Shown: in pieces, positions 51,276 to 60,594 of the stretch | Layout of the letters: each line of letters begins with the position of its first letter | Numbering within the stretch: position 1 is the first letter of the stretch | Source of the DNA: Pseudomonas sp. URMO17WK12:I11 | GTDB lineage: Bacteria; Pseudomonadota; Gammaproteobacteria; Pseudomonadales; Pseudomonadaceae | Assembly: GCF_007677725.1 (NCBI RefSeq) | Contig: NZ_VEDF01000014.1 | Location: forward strand, 1-64,000 | Length of the DNA stretch: 64,000 nt | Direction of reading: 5' to 3' | Position numbers and translations under genes: made by a program | Notes under the pieces: model-generated | Told to the model about the DNA's origin: nothing | Database searches by the model: none | What the model saw: the letters and a program-made list of their open reading frames with translations, nothing else

Positions 51276-53177
51276 ATGCCCGCCGCACTTCGCGCCAGTG
51301 AACTGGCCGCCTTCGTCGACAGCCACTTCGCCCATCGCGGGCTGATGCCGGAAACGGTGATCGCCGAATCATGGTTTCGCAGCATCAAGCAGCATCACCT
51401 GAGCCCAGACCTCGGCCCTGTCGATAACGTGCTGAGCGCGGCCGAGCTTCGCCAGCATCAGGCGCAGCACGAGGCCTACCTGGCAACGGCCAGTCAGGGC
51501 GTAAGTGGCCTGGCGCGCCGGGTACTCGATGCCGGCTTCGCCGTGCTGCTCAGTGACGCTGACGGCGTGACCCTGGACGCCAGACTGCCCGCCGATGCCC
51601 AGCGTTACACCCGCTCCGGGCTGATCGTCGGCGCGCGCTGGGACGAGTCCATCGCCGGCACCAATGGCATCGGCACCGCCCTGGCATCGCAACAAGCGCT
51701 GACCATCCACCGCCAGGAGCATTTTCTCGCCAGCAATGCCCGCCTGAGCTGCTCGGTCTCACCGATTTTCGATGCCCATAACCAGTTGCTCGGTTGCCTG
51801 AATGCGACCTGCCTGTACAACGACGGTCCCAAGCAGGCGCAGCACCTGACCCTGCAACTGGTGATCCTGTATGCACGGCTGATTGAAAACAGCCACTTCC
51901 GCCAGCGCTATCGCGACCGCCTGACGCTGGCGTTGAAACCCCGCGACGACTTTGCTGACCTGGCTGCCGAGCAGTTGTTGGCGCTGGATGAAGCAGGTCG
52001 GGTGATCGGAGCCAATCGGGCCGCGTTTCTTGCCTACCCTGGGCGCCCGCTGCTGGGCCTACACATCGATCAGCTGCTGGCGGCCGATATCGACCGCCTG
52101 CTCAATCTCACCCGTGGCGGCGCGCAGGGCGTGCAACTGCGCAGCCCGCACGCCGCTCAATTGCTCGAGGTGGGCCTGCGCGTACCGGGCGGCTATCGAT
52201 CCAGCGCCGCGCTGCGGCCTGCACCTGCGCGCAGCAACCACCCCGCGCTGCAACAGCTGGCCGGCCAGGATGAGCAGTTGCTGAACGGCGTGCAGCGCCT
52301 GCGCAAGGTGCTCGACAAGGACATTGCCATTTTGCTCAGCGGCGAAACCGGCACCGGCAAGGAAGCGTTCGCCCGCGCCTTGCACCAGGCCAGCCAGCGT
52401 CACGCCAAGCCTTTCGTAGCGCTCAATTGCGCCGCGATCCCCGAATCGTTGATCGAGAGCGAACTGTTCGGCTATCGCCCAGGCAGCTTCACCGGGGCCG
52501 ACCGCAAGGGCATGAAGGGCAAGTTGGAGCAGGCCAACGGCGGCACCCTGTTCCTCGACGAAATCGGCGACATGCCGGCGCATCTGCAGACCCGCTTGTT
52601 GCGCGTACTGGCCGAGCGCGAGCTGCTACCCCTGGGGGCGGCAACGCCGGTGGCGCTGGATATTCAAGTCATCTCGGCGACCCATCAGGATCTGCCGACA
52701 ATGATCGTCGAGAAGCGTTTTCGCGAAGACCTGTACTATCGCCTGTGCGGCCTGCGCATGCACTTGCCGGCCCTGCGCGAGCGCAGCGACCAGCGCCAGT
52801 TGATCGAGGAGCTGCTGGCGAGCCTCGCCCCCACCCTGCGCCTGAGCAGTGAAGCACGCGACCGCTTGCTGGGTTATTCATGGCCGGGCAACGTGCGCCA
52901 GTTGCTTAATGCGTTGCGTCAAGCGGTGGCGTTGGCCGAGGGGGATGAAATCGGGGTGGCCGATCTGCCCGAGGAGCTGCTGCAACCAGCGCCCGCCGCC
53001 AGGACTCAGGCGCTGGAGCAGCAGGTCGAACACACAGAAGCGCAGCATTTGCTGGCAGTCTTGCAGCGTCAACGTTGGAACATGAGCGCAGCTGCCGAGG
53101 CCGCCGGCATTTCACGCTCGACCTTGTACCGCAAGATGAAGCGCTACGGGATCGTTCAGCCGAATTTACTGGGTTGA
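51276..53177 (+). CDS. acoR: Sigma-54-dependent activator, AcoR-like
   Basis: A 633-residue enhancer-binding protein. N-terminal GAF-type sensor (SIAGTNGIGTALASQQALTIHRQEHFLASNARLSCS), AAA+ domain with Walker A GETGTGKEA and Walker B LFLDEIGDM, the sigma-54 contact loop GSFTGA (a GAFTGA variant), and a Fis-type HTH at the C terminus. It is convergent with the AldA/alcohol dehydrogenase operon, which it probably activates in response to an alcohol or acetoin-like inducer. Confidence 0.9.
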   Translation: MPAALRASELAAFVDSHFAHRGLMPETVIAESWFRSIKQHHLSPDLGPVDNVLSAAELRQHQAQHEAYLATASQGVSGLARRVLDAGFAVLLSDADGVTLDARLPADAQRYTRSGLIVGARWDESIAGTNGIGTALASQQALTIHRQEHFLASNARLSCSVSPIFDAHNQLLGCLNATCLYNDGPKQAQHLTLQLVILYARLIENSHFRQRYRDRLTLALKPRDDFADLAAEQLLALDEAGRVIGANRAAFLAYPGRPLLGLHIDQLLAADIDRLLNLTRGGAQGVQLRSPHAAQLLEVGLRVPGGYRSSAALRPAPARSNHPALQQLAGQDEQLLNGVQRLRKVLDKDIAILLSGETGTGKEAFARALHQASQRHAKPFVALNCAAIPESLIESELFGYRPGSFTGADRKGMKGKLEQANGGTLFLDEIGDMPAHLQTRLLRVLAERELLPLGAATPVALDIQVISATHQDLPTMIVEKRFREDLYYRLCGLRMHLPALRERSDQRQLIEELLASLAPTLRLSSEARDRLLGYSWPGNVRQLLNALRQAVALAEGDEIGVADLPEELLQPAPAARTQALEQQVEHTEAQHLLAVLQRQRWNMSAAAEAAGISRSTLYRKMKRYGIVQPNLLG

Positions 53178-53190
53178 TTGCATCGCGAAA

Positions 53191-53207
53191 TGGGGGCGAA
53201 GCCCCCA
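53191..53207 (+). terminator. Hairpin downstream of the sigma-54 activator
   Basis: TGGGGGC and GCCCCCA form a 7-bp stem with a GAA loop, followed by a T-rich stretch. It lies in the gap between the convergent stops of the activator and aldehyde dehydrogenase genes. Confidence 0.65.
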
Positions 53208-53255
53208 CCTGCTTTCTGTGCTTTCACCACAGCCTTATGAGGTTTCTCGCGACAC

Positions 53256-54689
53256 TCAGCCTTGTATGTAAACCACCTGCGTGCGGGTGTACTCGTACAG
53301 GCCATGCTTGCCATCCGCGCCGCCGACGCCGGACTTGCGTGCGCCGGCGTGGAAGCCCTGCATGGCCTCGAAATTCTCCCGGTTGATGTAGGTTTCGCCG
53401 AAGTCGATCTCGCGACAGGCTTTGAGGGCGGCGTTCAGGTCGCGGGTGTACAGCGAAGACGTCAGCCCGTATTCGCTGTCATTGGCCAGGGCAATGGCCT
53501 CATCCAAATCTTCCACCACCTGGATCGGCAATACCGGCCCGAAAATCTCCTTGCGCATGATCTCCATGTCGGTCTTGCAGCCGGCCAGCACCGTGGGCTG
53601 GTAATGAAAGCCTGCCCCCAGGTCGGCGACCTGGCCGCCAGTCACCACTTGCGCACCTTGACCCACTGCCGTGCGCACCATCTGCGCTACTTTGTCCAAA
53701 CCTGCCTGGTTGATCAGCGGCCCCATGTCCAGGTCGGCGTGCAGCGAGGGGTCGCCGTAGCGGGTCGCCGCCATGGCCTGGGCGACCTTGTCGACGAAGG
53801 CGTCGGCCACCGCGCGCTGCACGTAGACGCGTTCGGCACAGTTGCACACCTGCCCAGTGTTGATGACCCGCGAGGCGACGATGGCCTTGACCGCAAGCTC
53901 CAGGTCAGCGTCTGCCAGGACGATCGCCGGTGCCTTGCCGCCCAATTCGAGGTTGAGCTTGGTGATGTTCGGCGCCGCCGCAGCCATGATCCGCGCGCCA
54001 GTGCCAACACTCCCGGTGAAACTCACCAGATCCACCCCCGCATGGCTCGACAGGCCATGACCGACGCTTGCCCCCTTACCGCCGAGCACGTTGAACACCC
54101 CCGCGGGCAGGTCGGTTTCGGCCACCAGCCTGGCGAACTCATAGCAGTTGAGCGGCGTCTCTTCGCTGGGCTTGATCACGATGGTATTGCCGGTCAGCAG
54201 CGCCGGCGCCATCTTGCGCGCGATCAGGAAGAACGGGAAATTCCACGGCAGGATCCCGGCCACCACGCCCAGCGGCTTGCGCATCAGGAAGATGTGCTCG
54301 GCGGCGCGATCACTGGTCAGCACCTCACCCTCAAGGCGCCGTGCCCACTCGGCCATGTAGTCCAGGTAGTCGGCGGTGAAGTTGACCTCCACCTGGGCCA
54401 AGGCCGGCACCTTGCCGCCTTCCTGCGTGATGATGCGCGCCAGGCGCTCGGCATTGGCTCGGATCTTCAGCGCGATTTGCCGCAGGTAGCCTGCACGTTC
54501 GATGGCAGGTGTGCCCGCCCAGCGCTTTTGTGCCCGGCGAGCGGCATCGATGGCCCGCTCCACTTGCTCGGCTGGCGACTCCGGGACACGACCGAGCAAC
54601 CGACCATTGGCAGGGTTGTACACCTCGATCAGCGATTCACTGGCGACGAAGGTGCTGTCGATGAAGTTCTGGTATACCGAATCGGTCAT
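53256..54689 (-). CDS. aldA: Aldehyde dehydrogenase, AldA-like
   Basis: A 477-residue NAD-dependent aldehyde dehydrogenase very close to E. coli AldA: PWNFPFFLIARKMAPALLTGNTIVIKPSE, KLNLELGGKAPAIVL (catalytic Glu), NTGQVCNCAERVYVQ (nucleophile Cys) and ETYINRENFEAMQGFHAG. AldA oxidises lactaldehyde and glycolaldehyde. It is seven bases after the quinoprotein gene, so the alcohol-to-aldehyde-to-acid steps are coexpressed. ATG 54689 is used; ATG 54695 is also possible. Confidence 0.95.
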   Translation of the reverse strand: MTDSVYQNFIDSTFVASESLIEVYNPANGRLLGRVPESPAEQVERAIDAARRAQKRWAGTPAIERAGYLRQIALKIRANAERLARIITQEGGKVPALAQVEVNFTADYLDYMAEWARRLEGEVLTSDRAAEHIFLMRKPLGVVAGILPWNFPFFLIARKMAPALLTGNTIVIKPSEETPLNCYEFARLVAETDLPAGVFNVLGGKGASVGHGLSSHAGVDLVSFTGSVGTGARIMAAAAPNITKLNLELGGKAPAIVLADADLELAVKAIVASRVINTGQVCNCAERVYVQRAVADAFVDKVAQAMAATRYGDPSLHADLDMGPLINQAGLDKVAQMVRTAVGQGAQVVTGGQVADLGAGFHYQPTVLAGCKTDMEIMRKEIFGPVLPIQVVEDLDEAIALANDSEYGLTSSLYTRDLNAALKACREIDFGETYINRENFEAMQGFHAGARKSGVGGADGKHGLYEYTRTQVVYIQG

Positions 54690-54696
54690 GATCATT

Positions 54697-56865
54697 TCAC
54701 TCCTGTGGCTGATTGTCTGCCAATGGCGGCTGCATGGCGGGCTTGGCGCTGAACTGCTGCCAGATCGCACCCTCACGCTTGAGGTCGTGGGCACGCTTGA
54801 TCAGGTACTGGTGCACCTGCTCGACCTGCTCAGGCTTGAGATTGTCGGCGAACGACGGCATGCCGTCCGGGACACGACCGCCATACAGGATGCCGAGGAA
54901 CATCTGGTGCTTGTCCGCACTGAGTTTGCGCAGATCTGGCAACACACCGCCGCTGACCGCATGGATACCATGGCATTGGGCGCAGTTGCCGTCGTACAGC
55001 TCGGCGCCGGCGGCGACGGTCTGCGCATCGGCAGTGAGCGGCGGCGGCTCGGGGGCACCGGCTGCAGGCGCCGGCTCACGCAAGGTAGCGGTGCCGCCAA
55101 GCTTGTAGGTCAGTACCTGGGAGAACGGCTGCACCCCCGCGCGCAGCGACAGTGCCCCGGCGAAGGTGGAAAACGCCCCGCCCCAACCGGCCATGAAGGT
55201 CACGTACTGTTCGCCATCGACCGAATAGGTAATCGGCGCCGCCATCACGCCGCTGGCCGCCGGCGACTCCCATAGCTTCTTGCCCGAGTCGGCGGCATAG
55301 GCGATTACCCGGCCGTCGGCGCTGCCCTCGAACACCAGGTTGCCGGCAGTGCTCAAGGTGCCGCCATTGAAAATCGTGATGTACGGCACTTCCCAGGCCG
55401 GCGCCTGTTTGACCGGGTCCCAGGCAATCAGCTTGCCCGACCAGGTCTTGGCCATTTCCAGCAAGCCATCGGGCCCTTCGGGCATCATCCCGGTGCGCAG
55501 GCCCAATTGGTAAACGCTCTTGAACGGATTGCGCTTGGGCGCCTCGGGGATGTGCTCGTAGTAGGCCGACATGATGTGCGCCGGGATGTACACCAGTCCC
55601 GTCTGCGGGTTGTAGGACATTGGATGCCAATCGTGCGAGCCCCAGAATGCCGGGGTCACCAACTTGCGCTTGCCGTCTTTCCAGTAGGCCGCCGCTTCGT
55701 CGTCGACGATGGGCCGGCCGGTCTTCATGTCGATGCCCTTGGCCCAGTTCACCGGAACGATGTTCTTGGCCGACAGCAACTCGCCGGTGGCGCGGTCGAG
55801 CACATAGAAAAAGCCGTTCTTGGGCGCCTGCATCAATACCTTGCGCGGTTTGCCGTCGATGGGCAGTTCGGCGAGGATCATGTGCTGGGTGGCGGTGAAG
55901 TCCCAGGCGTCGCCGGGGGTGGTCTGGTAATGCCAGGCGTACTCGCCGGTGTCGGCATTCACCGCAACGATCGACGACAGGAACAGGTTGTCGCCCTTGG
56001 CCTGGCTGCGCCATTTGGGGTCCCACATCGAACCGTTGCCGACGCCGATGTACAGCAGGTTCAGGTCCGGGTCATAGGCGAACGAGTCCCACGCGGTGCC
56101 GCCGCCGCCCCATTGCACGTAGGCATCGCCGTGCCAGGTCTTGCTGGCAATCGCCATGGCCTTGTCTTCTGGCGGCAACTTCGGATCGCCCGGCACGGTG
56201 AAGAAGCGCCAGGCCTGCTTGCCGGTTTCGGCGTCATAGGCGGTGACATAGCCCCTTACACCGAACTCGGCACCGCCGTTGCCGATGATCACCTTGCCGT
56301 TGACCACCCGCGGGGCCCCGGTGATGGTGTAGCTGCGGTTGTGGTCATCGCGGGTATCGACTGACCAGACGCGCTGACCGGTCTTGGCGTCCACGGCTTC
56401 CAGCCGCCCATCCAGCACGCCGACGTAGACCTTGCCCTGCCACACGGCGACCCCGCGATTGACCGCGTCGCAGCACGCCTCACCGGCGCGGTTGCGGTCC
56501 GAATGCGGGTCGTATTTCCACAGCAACTTGCCGTTGCGCGCATCCAGGGCATACACCACCGAGAATGGCCCGGTGGTGTACATCACGCCATCGACCACGA
56601 TGGGCGTGGCTTCGACGCCACGGTCGAGGTCGAGCTTGTAGCTCCAGGCCAGCCCCAGCTGATTGACGTTGTTTTGATCGATGGCTTTGAGGGGGCTGAA
56701 GCGTTGTTCGTCATAGGTGCGGCCATGGCTCATCCAGTTGCCGGGTTCCTTGTCGGCGTCGATGATGCGCTGGCCGTCGACCTGCGCGGCGAAAGCAGGC
56801 GCACTGCACACCAGGACCAAGGCCAGGCAGCGTGAGGCAAGGCGGTGCGGGCCGGATCGGTTCAT
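54697..56865 (-). CDS. PQQ-dependent quinohemoprotein alcohol dehydrogenase
   Basis: A 722-residue periplasmic enzyme with a signal peptide (ending PAFAA), an eight-bladed PQQ propeller with W-motifs and the vicinal disulfide GEACCDA, then a C-terminal cytochrome c domain with one heme site CAQCH. This layout is that of type II quinohemoprotein alcohol dehydrogenases. It passes electrons to the respiratory chain. PQQ genes are not in this window. GGAGA precedes the ATG. The gap 56866-57077 upstream carries only its promoter. Confidence 0.93.
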   Translation of the reverse strand: MNRSGPHRLASRCLALVLVCSAPAFAAQVDGQRIIDADKEPGNWMSHGRTYDEQRFSPLKAIDQNNVNQLGLAWSYKLDLDRGVEATPIVVDGVMYTTGPFSVVYALDARNGKLLWKYDPHSDRNRAGEACCDAVNRGVAVWQGKVYVGVLDGRLEAVDAKTGQRVWSVDTRDDHNRSYTITGAPRVVNGKVIIGNGGAEFGVRGYVTAYDAETGKQAWRFFTVPGDPKLPPEDKAMAIASKTWHGDAYVQWGGGGTAWDSFAYDPDLNLLYIGVGNGSMWDPKWRSQAKGDNLFLSSIVAVNADTGEYAWHYQTTPGDAWDFTATQHMILAELPIDGKPRKVLMQAPKNGFFYVLDRATGELLSAKNIVPVNWAKGIDMKTGRPIVDDEAAAYWKDGKRKLVTPAFWGSHDWHPMSYNPQTGLVYIPAHIMSAYYEHIPEAPKRNPFKSVYQLGLRTGMMPEGPDGLLEMAKTWSGKLIAWDPVKQAPAWEVPYITIFNGGTLSTAGNLVFEGSADGRVIAYAADSGKKLWESPAASGVMAAPITYSVDGEQYVTFMAGWGGAFSTFAGALSLRAGVQPFSQVLTYKLGGTATLREPAPAAGAPEPPPLTADAQTVAAGAELYDGNCAQCHGIHAVSGGVLPDLRKLSADKHQMFLGILYGGRVPDGMPSFADNLKPEQVEQVHQYLIKRAHDLKREGAIWQQFSAKPAMQPPLADNQPQE

Positions 56866-57077
56866 GCTGATTCTCCGTTCTTGTTATGGCGACGCCGCAG
56901 TGGACGTCTGCAAGCTACAGAGCAACGCCCGTGCCAGCCCTGACGGTCACCCGTGTAGGCCACGTGCTAGAGCTTGCGGTCAGACAGTGGGCAACCCTTG
57001 CGGCCCCTGGCAGTGCGGCAGCGATGACACAGCTGGGCGTGCCTATGACACACCTGTGCCACTGTGCAATTGACGGG

Positions 57078-57752
57078 CTAGGCGAACAGGGCGATCAGCC
57101 CCAGGTGGGCCGGGTAGAACAGGTAGCCCCAGCGCCGCACTGCCGGCAGTGGGCTATGCTCGACGCGCAGCAGCAGGCGGCCGACGCCAATGGCCAGCGC
57201 CGCCGCACTCAGGGTGATCAGGCTGATCGGCGCCAGCAGATGGTCGCGCAGCCAACTGTTGGTCAGGTTGCCACCTATCGCCAGTAAGCACGGCAAAAGC
57301 CAGGCCGGTCCACCCCGCTGCAGGGCCAACAGGCAAGCGGCGGGCAGCAGTACACCGGGCAGGCCATACATCAGCCGCTGGTGGTACAGCGCCGCCAGAG
57401 CGACTGCGCCAAGGCCGGCCAGGTGCATCCAGCCCCCACGGTATCGCACGCCCCAGGCGACCAGCAGCCCCAAGGCGAGTGTCGGCATGATGTTGAAGGT
57501 CTGGGAGTCAGCGTCCAGCCAGCGATAGGGGGCTTCAGACAGCACGGCGAAGGCAATCATCCAACCCAGATAATGCGGCTTCAAAGCGCTGGCGCGCGCC
57601 ACGTTGACCGCCATCGCCAGGCAGAACAACGGGAACGCCAAACGCCCGACGATGAATAAGCCATGCGCCTGCGGCCACAGGTAGCGCAGATGATCGACGA
57701 CCATGGTCGCCATCGCCACCCATTTGACCAGGTCCAGGCCTGCCGAGCGCAC
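57078..57752 (-). CDS. TraX-family membrane protein
   Basis: A 224-residue membrane protein of the TraX acyltransferase-like family: LDLVKWVAMATMVVDHLRYLWPQ is the signature start, and several helices follow. F-plasmid TraX acetylates pilin, but chromosomal copies have unknown targets. The start is GTG 57752, six bases after an in-frame stop that belongs to the previous gene, so it is translated by coupling without a good Shine-Dalgarno site. Confidence 0.8.
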   Translation of the reverse strand: MRSAGLDLVKWVAMATMVVDHLRYLWPQAHGLFIVGRLAFPLFCLAMAVNVARASALKPHYLGWMIAFAVLSEAPYRWLDADSQTFNIMPTLALGLLVAWGVRYRGGWMHLAGLGAVALAALYHQRLMYGLPGVLLPAACLLALQRGGPAWLLPCLLAIGGNLTNSWLRDHLLAPISLITLSAAALAIGVGRLLLRVEHSPLPAVRRWGYLFYPAHLGLIALFA

Positions 57753-57755
57753 GTC

Positions 57756-58835
57756 CTAAGGCCCAGGCTCGCGGCCCTGCCCCAGCTGCTTCTCGGTCCA
57801 GGTCGCCAGCGGCAACGGTGGGCGTTGCGCGAAGATGCGCTGCCAGATCAGTACCAACGCAGCACGGTCGAACCTCGGGCCGCTGCCCTTCCATACACTT
57901 GGGCGCTCGGCCACCCATTGGCCTCGATCACCGCGGTGGGCCATCTTGAAGCGGAAGGTGTAGTCGCCGGGGATACCCATGCGCAGATCGCTGACCACCA
58001 GCGCGTCACCGACCTGGTCGTAGCGCAGCCAGTCGTCGGTGAACCAGCGCAGGCGCTCGAGCAACGGCGCGTCTTTCAACTGCGCGGCAAGGCCAAGGTT
58101 GAGCGACAGGCGCTGCATCTCTGGCGGCGCATGGTCGAAGGTGCTGCTGATGCCTTCGTAGTAATGACCGTCAGGGGTCTTGGCCAACACGCGCCAGAGC
58201 AGGCTGTTGAAGGCCAGCGGCATTGCCCGTACCTCGCTGGTTTCGATGCCTTGGGCATCGAGGGCAGTCTGCAGGCGCTGTTCGGCGGCCATGCGTCCGG
58301 CCAGGCCCAGGCCCAGATAGGCTGTGCTCAGGAGCAACGCCAGGCTCAGGCAGCGCACCGCCCTGCCGTTGAAACCGACCCAGGCGCTGTAGATCACCGC
58401 CACCAGCAAAGGCACGGTGTACAGCGGATCGATGATGAACACCGCCGCCCAGCTCAGTGGCGTGAAGGGCAACGGCCAGAACAGTTGCGTGCCGTAGACG
58501 GTGAAGGCATCGAGCAACGGATGCGTGACCAGCACCAGCCAGAACGCCAGGAACAGCCTGCCCAGGCTGTAACCCTTGTCGGGCCAGCGCTTGCGGGCAA
58601 GCTGATGGACCAACCAGGCGAGCAACAGGGCGAGGCCTGTCAGCACGAAAATCGAATGGGAGAAACCGCGGTGATAGGTCATTTGCGAGACCGGATCGGC
58701 GTAGCGTATCACCACGTCCAAATCCGGCACGCTGCCCAGCAGCGCCCCGTAGATCAGCGAGCGGCGGCCCTGAATGCGGCCTAGCACCGTACCCTGCAGG
58801 GCGGCGCCGAGTACGGCTTGGGTTATCGAGTCCAC
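57756..58835 (-). CDS. Inner-membrane metal-dependent hydrolase, YdjM-like
   Basis: A 359-residue protein of the DUF457/YdjM metal-dependent hydrolase family: VDSITQAVLGAALQG at the start, VPDLDVV and HRGFSHSIF (metal ligands), then several membrane helices and a hydrophilic C terminus. GTG 58835 follows AGGAA. It is in the same transcript as the TraX-like gene, ending four bases before it. Substrate unknown. Confidence 0.8.
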   Translation of the reverse strand: MDSITQAVLGAALQGTVLGRIQGRRSLIYGALLGSVPDLDVVIRYADPVSQMTYHRGFSHSIFVLTGLALLLAWLVHQLARKRWPDKGYSLGRLFLAFWLVLVTHPLLDAFTVYGTQLFWPLPFTPLSWAAVFIIDPLYTVPLLVAVIYSAWVGFNGRAVRCLSLALLLSTAYLGLGLAGRMAAEQRLQTALDAQGIETSEVRAMPLAFNSLLWRVLAKTPDGHYYEGISSTFDHAPPEMQRLSLNLGLAAQLKDAPLLERLRWFTDDWLRYDQVGDALVVSDLRMGIPGDYTFRFKMAHRGDRGQWVAERPSVWKGSGPRFDRAALVLIWQRIFAQRPPLPLATWTEKQLGQGREPGP

Positions 58836-58998
58836 GGCAAAGCTTCCTGAGGGCAACGGTAGGAAACTAACCCTCTGGCAGCACACCGTGCAAATGCCTG
58901 AGCACTCCAGGCTTGTCCAGATATTACGGCGATAGCATTTATCCATTGAACAGTGCCCACCCGTGCAGTAAGCTCGGGTTCATTCACTGGAGCCGCAC

Positions 58999-59118
58999 AT
59001 GCCCAAGCACACCCGCAATCATGCCAACCACACCGGCCGCAGCCTGCGCCGTGTGCTGGCCGTTGCTGACTGCCAGGCCGCCGCGCGTTCCTATTTTGGG
59101 TATTGGTTTAGCCACTAG
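58999..59118 (+). CDS. Aromatic amino acid leader peptide
   Basis: A 39-codon frame beginning MPKHTRNHANH and ending in the aromatic run SYFGYWFSH, just before a 7-bp hairpin (59118-59140) and a strong terminator (59175-59215). This is the layout of transcription attenuation, where ribosome stalling at Tyr, Phe or Trp codons decides termination. It precedes the DAHP synthase gene by 330 bases. The start has the weak site TGGAG upstream. Confidence 0.8.
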   Translation: MPKHTRNHANHTGRSLRRVLAVADCQAAARSYFGYWFSH

Positions 59119-59174
59119 GCGCCGATACCCACACGGCGCCCACCTTCGAGGGGCCGCCGAACATGAGAATACTC

Positions 59175-59215
59175 AAACCCCCGGTCGGCTCCCCGATCGG
59201 GGGTTTTGCTTTTTC
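59175..59215 (+). terminator. Attenuator-type intrinsic terminator
   Basis: A stem AAACCCCCGGTCGG with CCGATCGGGGGTTT (one G-T pair) is followed by TTGCTTTTT. It lies 57 bases past the first leader peptide. Upstream, 59134-59141 can pair with 59118-59124 or with 59151-59159, as expected for alternative attenuator folds. Confidence 0.85.
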
Positions 59216-59255
59216 AGGCTTCGCACTTTCAACGATTCACATCGAGGACAGCTCC

Positions 59256-59402
59256 ATGACTTACGCCACTTATCACTATGCAAGCACCTACGCCTGGCGA
59301 TTTAGCCAATTCCGTTCGGGCCAGCCTGCCGCCTCCGTTCGGTCCATCCCCGGTGGCAATGCTGCAGACCATCACTCATCGATCAGTCGAACACCTCGAT
59401 AG
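59256..59402 (+). CDS. Second, tyrosine-rich leader peptide
   Basis: A 48-codon frame with GAGGACAGCTCC before the ATG. The N terminus MTYATYHYASTYAWRF has five tyrosines/aromatics in its first 16 codons, far above chance. It lies after the terminator and 48 bases before the DAHP synthase ATG. No second T-tract terminator is seen after it, so it may work by translation coupling or another route. Could be a spurious frame. Confidence 0.5.
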   Translation: MTYATYHYASTYAWRFSQFRSGQPAASVRSIPGGNAADHHSSISRTPR

Positions 59403-59450
59403 GGCCGACTGCGCGGGCCAGAACCCGCCGTCCGCCCAAGGAATCACGCC

Positions 59451-60512
59451 ATGCACGCTTCGAACCTCGCCCTGCCCCTGAGCCAACCACACGCGGCCAA
59501 CACCACCGTCAGCCAGCGCCTGCCCAGCCCGCACCTGCTCAAGCAGCAAATGCCATTGCCCAGTGACCTCGCCCAGCAGGTGCACAGCCACCGCCAAGCC
59601 ATTCGCGCCATTCTCGAAGGCCGCGACGAGCGCCTGCTCGTGGTCGTCGGGCCTTGCTCGATCCACGATCCCCGCTCCGCCTTGGAATACGCCGATCGCC
59701 TGGCGAACCTGAGCCGTGAGGTCGACGACAAACTGCTGCTGGTCATGCGCGCCTACGTGGAAAAACCGCGCACCACGGTGGGCTGGAAGGGCCTGGCCTA
59801 CGATCCGCACCTCGATGGCAGCGATGACATGCACGCCGGCCTTGCCCTGTCCCGTGGCTTGATGCTGAACATGATCGAGCGTGGCCTGCCGGTCGCCACC
59901 GAGTTGCTGCAACCCATGGCGGCGGGCTACTTCGACGACGTGCTCGGTTGGGCGGCGATTGGCGCGCGCACCACCGAGTCGCAGATTCACCGGGAAATGG
60001 TCAGCGGCCTGGCGTTGCCGGTCGGGTTCAAGAATGGCACCGACGGCGGTATCGGCATCGCCTGCGATGCCATGCGCAGCGCGGCCGCGTCGCACCGCCA
60101 CTTCGGCATGGATGCCCAGGGCTACCCGGCGATCATCGAAACCCTGGGCAACCCAGACACCCACCTGGTGCTGCGCGGCGGCCACCAAGGCCCGAACTTC
60201 GATGCCGGGAGCGTCGCCCAGGCCCGCCAAGGGTTGGCCAAGGCCGGTTTGCAAGCCCGCATCATGGTCGACTGCAGCCATGCCAACAGTGGCAAGGACC
60301 CTGCCCGTCAGCCTGCCGTGTTCGACGACGTGCTGGCCCAACGCCTGGCCGGTGACCGTTCGCTGGTCGGGGTGATGCTCGAGGGCCACCTGTTCGACGG
60401 CTGCCAGACCCTGGGCAAGGGCACGCTCAAGTACGGCGTGTCGATCACCGATGGCTGCCTGGGCTGGAGCGCCACCGAAACCCTGTTGCGCCAGGCGGCG
60501 ATGCGGCTGTAA
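59451..60512 (+). CDS. aroF: DAHP synthase (class I, AroF/G/H type)
   Basis: A 353-residue 3-deoxy-7-phosphoheptulonate synthase. Family blocks: VVVGPCSIHDP, MRAYVEKPRTTVGWKG, GARTTESQIHREMVSGL, GFKNGTDG, LRGGHQGPNFD and IMVDCSHANSGKD, including the metal-binding Cys, His and Asp. It joins phosphoenolpyruvate and erythrose-4-phosphate, the first step of aromatic synthesis. AAGGAA precedes the ATG. Its leader region implies control by aromatic amino acids. Confidence 0.95.
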   Translation: MHASNLALPLSQPHAANTTVSQRLPSPHLLKQQMPLPSDLAQQVHSHRQAIRAILEGRDERLLVVVGPCSIHDPRSALEYADRLANLSREVDDKLLLVMRAYVEKPRTTVGWKGLAYDPHLDGSDDMHAGLALSRGLMLNMIERGLPVATELLQPMAAGYFDDVLGWAAIGARTTESQIHREMVSGLALPVGFKNGTDGGIGIACDAMRSAAASHRHFGMDAQGYPAIIETLGNPDTHLVLRGGHQGPNFDAGSVAQARQGLAKAGLQARIMVDCSHANSGKDPARQPAVFDDVLAQRLAGDRSLVGVMLEGHLFDGCQTLGKGTLKYGVSITDGCLGWSATETLLRQAAMRL

Positions 60513-60594
60513 GGCCGATGCAGCAAGCCTGGCGAGACACGACCCGATCAAGTGCGCTAGGCTTGCCGTCTTTACCCCCCAAGGAGTAGTACCC

